A program made the translations under genes and the position numbers. The notes under the pieces were generated by a model. It worked only from the letters and a program-made list of their open reading frames with translations. It searched no databases and was not told the DNA's origin. A stretch of 18,758 bases of DNA from Candidatus Moraniibacteriota bacterium (lineage in GTDB: Bacteria; Patescibacteriota; Minisyncoccia; Moranbacterales; GCA-2747515): NCBI GenBank assembly GCA_027069365.1, contig JALXES010000056.1, forward strand, positions 1 to 18,758, given 5' to 3'. Of this stretch, positions 15,644-18,758 are shown piece by piece (position 1 is the stretch's first letter; every line of letters begins with the position of its first letter).

Positions 15644-16381
15644 TTGTTGTTACCAAAGAAAGGTATGCCACAAAATAATGCACCAACAGAATCGCAGTTC
15701 ATCGTGCTTTTGGAAGATGTGCGAGATACGGTGAAGCTTCTTGCAGAGGGGCAGAGCGCACTGCACAGTGATGTGCAGGAATTAAAGGTGGGACAAGAAG
15801 CTCTCCGCAAGGACGTGGATGAGTTGAAGATTGGTCAAGAAGCTCTGCGCAAAGACGTGGATGAACTGAAAATCGGTCAAGAAGCTCTGCGCAAAGACGT
15901 GGATGAACTGAAAATCGGTCAAGAAGCTCTGCGCAAGGACGTGGATGAGTTAAAGGTAGGTCAAGAGGCTCTCCGTAAGGACGTGGATGAGTTGAAGGTA
16001 GGTCAGGAAGCTCTCCGCAAGGATGTGGATGAACTGAGGGAGGGGCAGAGTGTTTTGCGCTACGATGTGAATGCGCTGAAGGTAAGTGTGGAGCGTCTAG
16101 AAAGAGGTCAGGAGCGCATTGAGAAGCGCCTTGGCGCTGTTGAAAAACAGCAAGAGACCCTTGCGAGTCGCATGGACGCTTTGGAGCAGAAGGTTGACAC
16201 CGGCTTCAAGAGTATGATGGACTATCTGGCGCATCTGGATAAGGAGATTGTAGACATCCGCGAGGAGATTACTGATCTCAAAAAACACCAGATAGAGCCG
16301 GCACGTGTGGCAAAGATAGAGAAGCGCGTTGACGCCATTGAGAACACATTGCGCACGCTTCAAAAGGCACATGCTGCATAG
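15644..16381 (+). CDS. Coiled-coil protein with 14-residue tandem repeats
   Basis: The product has 245 aa from TTG 15644; starts at TTG 15647 or ATG 15665 (MPQNNAPTE) are possible. After a short polar N-terminus, residues 36-147 form eight tandem 14-residue units of consensus GQEALRKDVDELKV, i.e. two heptads each, making one long coiled coil. The second half (148-240: VERLERGQERIEKRLGAVEKQQ, TGFKSMMDYLAHLDKEIVDIREEI) continues as non-repetitive coiled coil. There is no signal peptide or TM segment, so it is probably cytosolic and oligomeric. Similar repeat proteins are often annotated only as hypothetical, and no function is assigned. It stands between the 16S unit and its own terminator, alone in its transcript. 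Confidence 0.85.
   Translation: MLLPKKGMPQNNAPTESQFIVLLEDVRDTVKLLAEGQSALHSDVQELKVGQEALRKDVDELKIGQEALRKDVDELKIGQEALRKDVDELKIGQEALRKDVDELKVGQEALRKDVDELKVGQEALRKDVDELREGQSVLRYDVNALKVSVERLERGQERIEKRLGAVEKQQETLASRMDALEQKVDTGFKSMMDYLAHLDKEIVDIREEITDLKKHQIEPARVAKIEKRVDAIENTLRTLQKAHAA
15749..16084 (+). repeat. Eight 42-bp coding tandem repeats
   Basis: Units of 42 bp encode the 14-residue coiled-coil repeat. Units three and four (15833-15874 and 15875-15916) are identical in DNA; units two to seven differ only by scattered, mostly synonymous changes. This points to recent unit duplication, and copy number may vary between strains or be misassembled. Confidence 0.92.
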
Positions 16382-16391
16382 AGCAGATTAC

Positions 16392-16420
16392 AAAAAGCCG
16401 ACGGCACAGTCGGTTTTTTT
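16392..16420 (+). terminator. Intrinsic terminator after the coiled-coil gene
   Basis: CCGAC 16398-16402 pairs with GTCGG 16409-16413. The A-run before and T-run after can extend the stem past one bulged G; seven T follow. Confidence 0.8.
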
Positions 16421-16423
16421 ATG

Positions 16424-16452
16424 TTGGCATTTTTTTGAAACCATGATACGGT
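16424..16452 (+). promoter_or_regulatory. Promoter (TTGGCA-17-TACGGT, extended -10)
   Basis: TTGGCA 16424-16429, a 17-bp spacer and TACGGT 16447-16452 preceded by TGA. Transcription from about 16459 would exclude the ATG at 16457 and favour ATG 16487. Confidence 0.5.
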
Positions 16453-16486
16453 AGGAATGTCTTTAACAACTGAAAGAGGGAAGAAA

Positions 16487-16831
16487 ATGCTACAACAGAG
16501 TACCATAGACATCCTGTACAGCATCTCCATGATACTCTTTTTCGTCGCAGTTTTTGTTGCGAGCACAATCATGGATGCTATGGAGAAAAAGGATGTAGTT
16601 CAGACCTATGAGGCCGCACCTGTCGCCACGGTGTGGTTTATCGTCCTTGCGAGCGTGATAGCGGGAACATACATCGTTGCAACATTCGGCAATGATGTAT
16701 TGAGCCTTGTAATACGGGGTCCGCTGGCATATCTCGTTCTCATGTACTTACTCATCTCTGTGTCATTGCTTCTTGCGTTTCTTGCGCAAATAGCGTTGAG
16801 TATACCACAGAGACTCAAAAGACTTTTTTAA
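16487..16831 (+). CDS. Small three-TM membrane protein of unknown function
   Basis: The product has 114 aa. ATG 16487 is chosen because a GAGGG SD (within GAAAGAGGGA, about 16472-16481) precedes it and because an in-frame ATG at 16457 would fall at or before the transcription start. Three hydrophobic helices are visible: one near the N-terminus (SISMILFFVAVFVASTI), a middle one (ATVWFIVLASVIAGTYIV) and a C-terminal one (LAYLVLMYLLISVSLLLAFL), ending in a basic tail (PQRLKRLF). No family is recognised. It is monocistronic, between its own promoter and a strong terminator, and convergent with the minus-strand gene downstream. Confidence 0.75.
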   Translation: MLQQSTIDILYSISMILFFVAVFVASTIMDAMEKKDVVQTYEAAPVATVWFIVLASVIAGTYIVATFGNDVLSLVIRGPLAYLVLMYLLISVSLLLAFLAQIALSIPQRLKRLF

Positions 16832-16850
16832 TTCGTTGGAGGACTTTGCC

Positions 16851-16882
16851 ACCGATGTGCTAACACTAGCACATCGGTTTTT
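16851..16882 (+). terminator. Strong intrinsic terminator between convergent genes
   Basis: A perfect 12-bp stem (16851-16862 with 16867-16878), a 4-nt loop, then five T. On the minus strand no T-tract follows the stem, so it serves the + strand gene only. Confidence 0.9.
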
Positions 16883-16914
16883 GTAATCTTCCACTCTTCA
16901 AATCTTCCAATCTC

Positions 16915-17478
16915 CTACTCCTTCTTATGCGTCGCAGCACGCGCGGCCTTGACAGGTGCTGTGACCACTTTGCCGGCGGTGGTGGCTGCCTTAGCAACAA
17001 CATGCTCTAGGGGGTGCGTTGCTTTCTCCAGAAGTGTTTCACCGGCAACAAATTCCGGATTGTGTGCCAGTTGATACTGTGCCTCACGGCGCATGTGATA
17101 GAGCTTGAGCATTTTGAGAGAAACAATGATGCGCAAGAAAGCAAGGTTAAAGAGTGTTGGTGCCAGAAGCGAAATGATAACCAATAACTGGATGAGGGGG
17201 TAGAGTGTGAAGAGTCTGCGGTCCGGGATGTAGGTGTAGTAGAGACGCAGAACAAACTCAACAAGAAAGAGCACACCAAACCACCATTCAATAGATTCAA
17301 TAGTGTGGCGTGCGTGGATGGTAATCCAGCCGATATCCTCCATCAACACCAGAAGCGTTACAAAGAGTAGGAATGTATTGGCAATGAGGAGAAACTCGTT
17401 GAGGCGGAAGTTCTCGTAATTGCCTTCATCAAACGAGCGGTCAATAGCGCGCAGGATGTTCTTGATCATAGAAGTCAT
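16915..17478 (-). CDS. Voltage-sensor-like (ion transport family) membrane protein
   Basis: The product has 187 aa and four predicted helices: about 29-47, 62-80, 91-110 and 113-128. The order resembles S1-S4 of voltage-gated channels: an S2-like IEWWFGVLFLVEFVLRLYY with an acidic residue (Glu74) before LR, then a basic turn PDRRLF, an S3-like PLIQLLVIISLLAP, and an S4-like LRIIVSLKMLKLYHMRR with few regularly spaced basic residues. No pore helix or selectivity filter follows; instead there is a basic Ala/Lys/Thr-rich tail (about 150-187). It may therefore be a sensor-only protein, but the S4 charge pattern is weak and no function can be given. Two ATG codons (MTSM) open it, with no SD. Its region is head-to-head with the U32 gene. 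Confidence 0.65.
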   Translation of the reverse strand: MTSMIKNILRAIDRSFDEGNYENFRLNEFLLIANTFLLFVTLLVLMEDIGWITIHARHTIESIEWWFGVLFLVEFVLRLYYTYIPDRRLFTLYPLIQLLVIISLLAPTLFNLAFLRIIVSLKMLKLYHMRREAQYQLAHNPEFVAGETLLEKATHPLEHVVAKAATTAGKVVTAPVKAARAATHKKE

Positions 17479-17572
17479 ACGTTAACAGTCTACGTCTAGT
17501 GTAGCGTTCTTTACGCCCGCGGGCAACTGTGGCAAGATGGGTATAGATATATCATACAACAACCCACTTCAT
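17479..17572. other. Divergent intergenic promoter region
   Basis: Ninety-four bases separate two divergent starts. On the + strand TATAGA 17542-17547 and nearby ATATAT are weak -10 candidates for the U32 gene. On the minus strand a TACACT lies around 17498-17503. No -35 or operator repeat was recognised, and neither start has an SD. Confidence 0.35.
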
Positions 17573-18758
17573 ATGATTGACCCACAACGCGCCGAGATTA
17601 TGGCGCCGGCCGGCAGCTACGAGAGTCTGCGCGCGGCGATTGATGCCGGTGCGGACAGTATCTACTTCGGTGTTACACAGTTGAATATGCGCGCCAAGGC
17701 AGCGGCGAATTTCACGCTCGCGGACTTAGCAGAGATTGCGCAAATTTGCCACGATGAGGGTGTGTTGGCGTACCTCACAGTCAACACGCTGTTGTACGAC
17801 CACGACATTACGATTATGAAAAAAATCGTGGACGCGGCGAAGGCAAATGCCATTGACGCTATCATCGCATTTGATTTTGCGACGGTGAACTACTGCAACG
17901 AGGTCGGCGTGCCGGTACATATGAGCGTACAGTTTTCCATCTCTAATTATGAAACGGTGAAGTTCTTTGCACAGATGACCAACCGCGTCGTGCTGGCGCG
18001 GGAGCTCACATTGGATCAGATCAAGGACATCCACACGCGCATCGTTGAGGAACAGTTGATGGGCAATGAAGGGCGGCTAATGGAGATTGAGGCGTTTATC
18101 CACGGCGCGCTGTGCGTGGCGCAGTCCGGGCGCTGCCAGATGTCGCTGTACACGGACAATGCCAGCGCCAACCGCGGCGCGTGCCGGCAAAACTGTCGCA
18201 AGAAGTACAAAGTCACCGACGTGGAAACCGGCAAGGAGTTGGTCATTGACAACCACTACGTGATGAGCGCGGCGGATATTTGCACGATTGACTTTCTGGA
18301 CAAGATTTTGGACAGTGGCATCCAGGTGCTCAAAATTGAGGGGCGCGGCCGCTCGCCGGAGTACGTTGCGACGGTCGTGCGTACCTACAAGCAAGCACTT
18401 GCGGACATTGCCGCCGGCACATACACGCCGGAGCGCATCGCGTCGTACTATGCGGACTTGGAGAAGGTTTTTAATCGCGGCTTGTCCAAGGGGAACTACT
18501 ACCTCGGCAAGGAGCTCGGCGCGTACAGCGACACGTACGGCTCCAAGGCGAAAGAGGAGAAAGAGTACGTCGCTCGCGTCACGCACTACTTTCCCAAGGC
18601 GGGCGTTGCGGAAGTGGTGCTGGACAGTGGCACGCTGCACGCATCGCAAGAAGTGTACATTATCGGCGCGACAACCGGCGTGCTGCGTGTTCGCGTGGAT
18701 GAACTGCGCGTGGATGAACAAACGGTGCCGCGTGCCATCAAAGGTGATAGTGTGACAT
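17573..18758 (+). CDS. U32-family peptidase / tRNA hydroxylation-type protein (3' end outside window)
   Basis: The frame is open from ATG 17573 to the window end (395 codons seen). It opens with AEIMAPAGSYESLRAAIDAGADSIYFGV (8-34), the canonical U32 N-terminus. The signature HGALCVAQSGRCQMSLY...NRGACRQNCRKKY (178-212) holds four conserved Cys (181, 188, 204, 208), and KIEGRGRSPEYVATVVRTY (254-272) is the second family block. Cys237 in MSAADIC matches another frequent family Cys. Members include collagenase-like PrtC and the tRNA/rRNA hydroxylation factors TrhP and RlhA, which use these Cys, probably with an Fe-S cluster. A role in RNA modification is more likely than proteolysis, but the subfamily cannot be set from the visible part. 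The C-terminal beta-barrel-like region (from about residue 335) is just entered. Confidence 0.92.
   Translation, partial: MIDPQRAEIMAPAGSYESLRAAIDAGADSIYFGVTQLNMRAKAAANFTLADLAEIAQICHDEGVLAYLTVNTLLYDHDITIMKKIVDAAKANAIDAIIAFDFATVNYCNEVGVPVHMSVQFSISNYETVKFFAQMTNRVVLARELTLDQIKDIHTRIVEEQLMGNEGRLMEIEAFIHGALCVAQSGRCQMSLYTDNASANRGACRQNCRKKYKVTDVETGKELVIDNHYVMSAADICTIDFLDKILDSGIQVLKIEGRGRSPEYVATVVRTYKQALADIAAGTYTPERIASYYADLEKVFNRGLSKGNYYLGKELGAYSDTYGSKAKEEKEYVARVTHYFPKAGVAEVVLDSGTLHASQEVYIIGATTGVLRVRVDELRVDEQTVPRAIKGDSVT

Overview
The window looks like part of the chromosome of a Candidate Phyla Radiation bacterium (Patescibacteria), most probably Parcubacteria-like. The evidence is a divergent 16S rRNA with changes at standard primer sites, a 16S gene with no tRNA or 23S behind it, many genes without a Shine-Dalgarno (SD) sequence but with a TATAAT-like box just upstream, and small secreted or membrane proteins of types common in that group. 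Several genes end in TGA and none reads through it, so the standard bacterial code applies, unlike Gracilibacteria/Absconditabacteria. The phylum is inferred from sequence character, not from a tree.

Layout. (1) 1-4061, nucleotide-sugar and surface region: the end of a secreted Cys-rich protein, then rmlC, a secreted SGNH hydrolase, a GMM-like NUDIX hydrolase and rmlB, all on the + strand. The first and third proteins share a six-cysteine C-terminal domain that I do not recognise. (2) 4158-6434: two distantly related proteins that look like GT-A-fold glycosyltransferases, separated by a possibly broken small membrane ORF between two terminators. (3) 6509-9205: a small MscS-related TM-helix protein, a polytopic membrane protein, and a membrane-anchored HtrA-like protein with a PDZ domain whose protease residues appear lost. 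(4) 9256-13355: ftsZ with its own promoter and terminator, then an overlapping DUF167-comEC-metallo-beta-lactamase cluster in which the ComEC channel and the nuclease-like domain are separate proteins. (5) 13384-15606, a single 16S rRNA unit: tandem promoters, a structured leader, a 16-bp processing stem, the 16S gene with a roughly 100-nt arm in place of helix 40, and a terminator. (6) 15644-16831: a coiled-coil protein built from 14-residue repeats and a three-TM protein. (7) 16915-17478, minus strand: a voltage-sensor-like membrane protein. (8) 17573 to the end: the N-terminal part of a U32-family peptidase/tRNA-hydroxylation-type protein, cut by the window edge.

Working together: RmlB and RmlC act in dTDP-rhamnose synthesis (RmlA and RmlD are not in the window). 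With the NUDIX enzyme, the glycosyltransferase-like proteins and the secreted hydrolase they suggest a cell-surface glycan locus. ComEC and its partner suggest DNA uptake, consistent with the scavenging lifestyle of this group. Most transcription units are short, each with a recognisable -10 element and often a clear intrinsic terminator.
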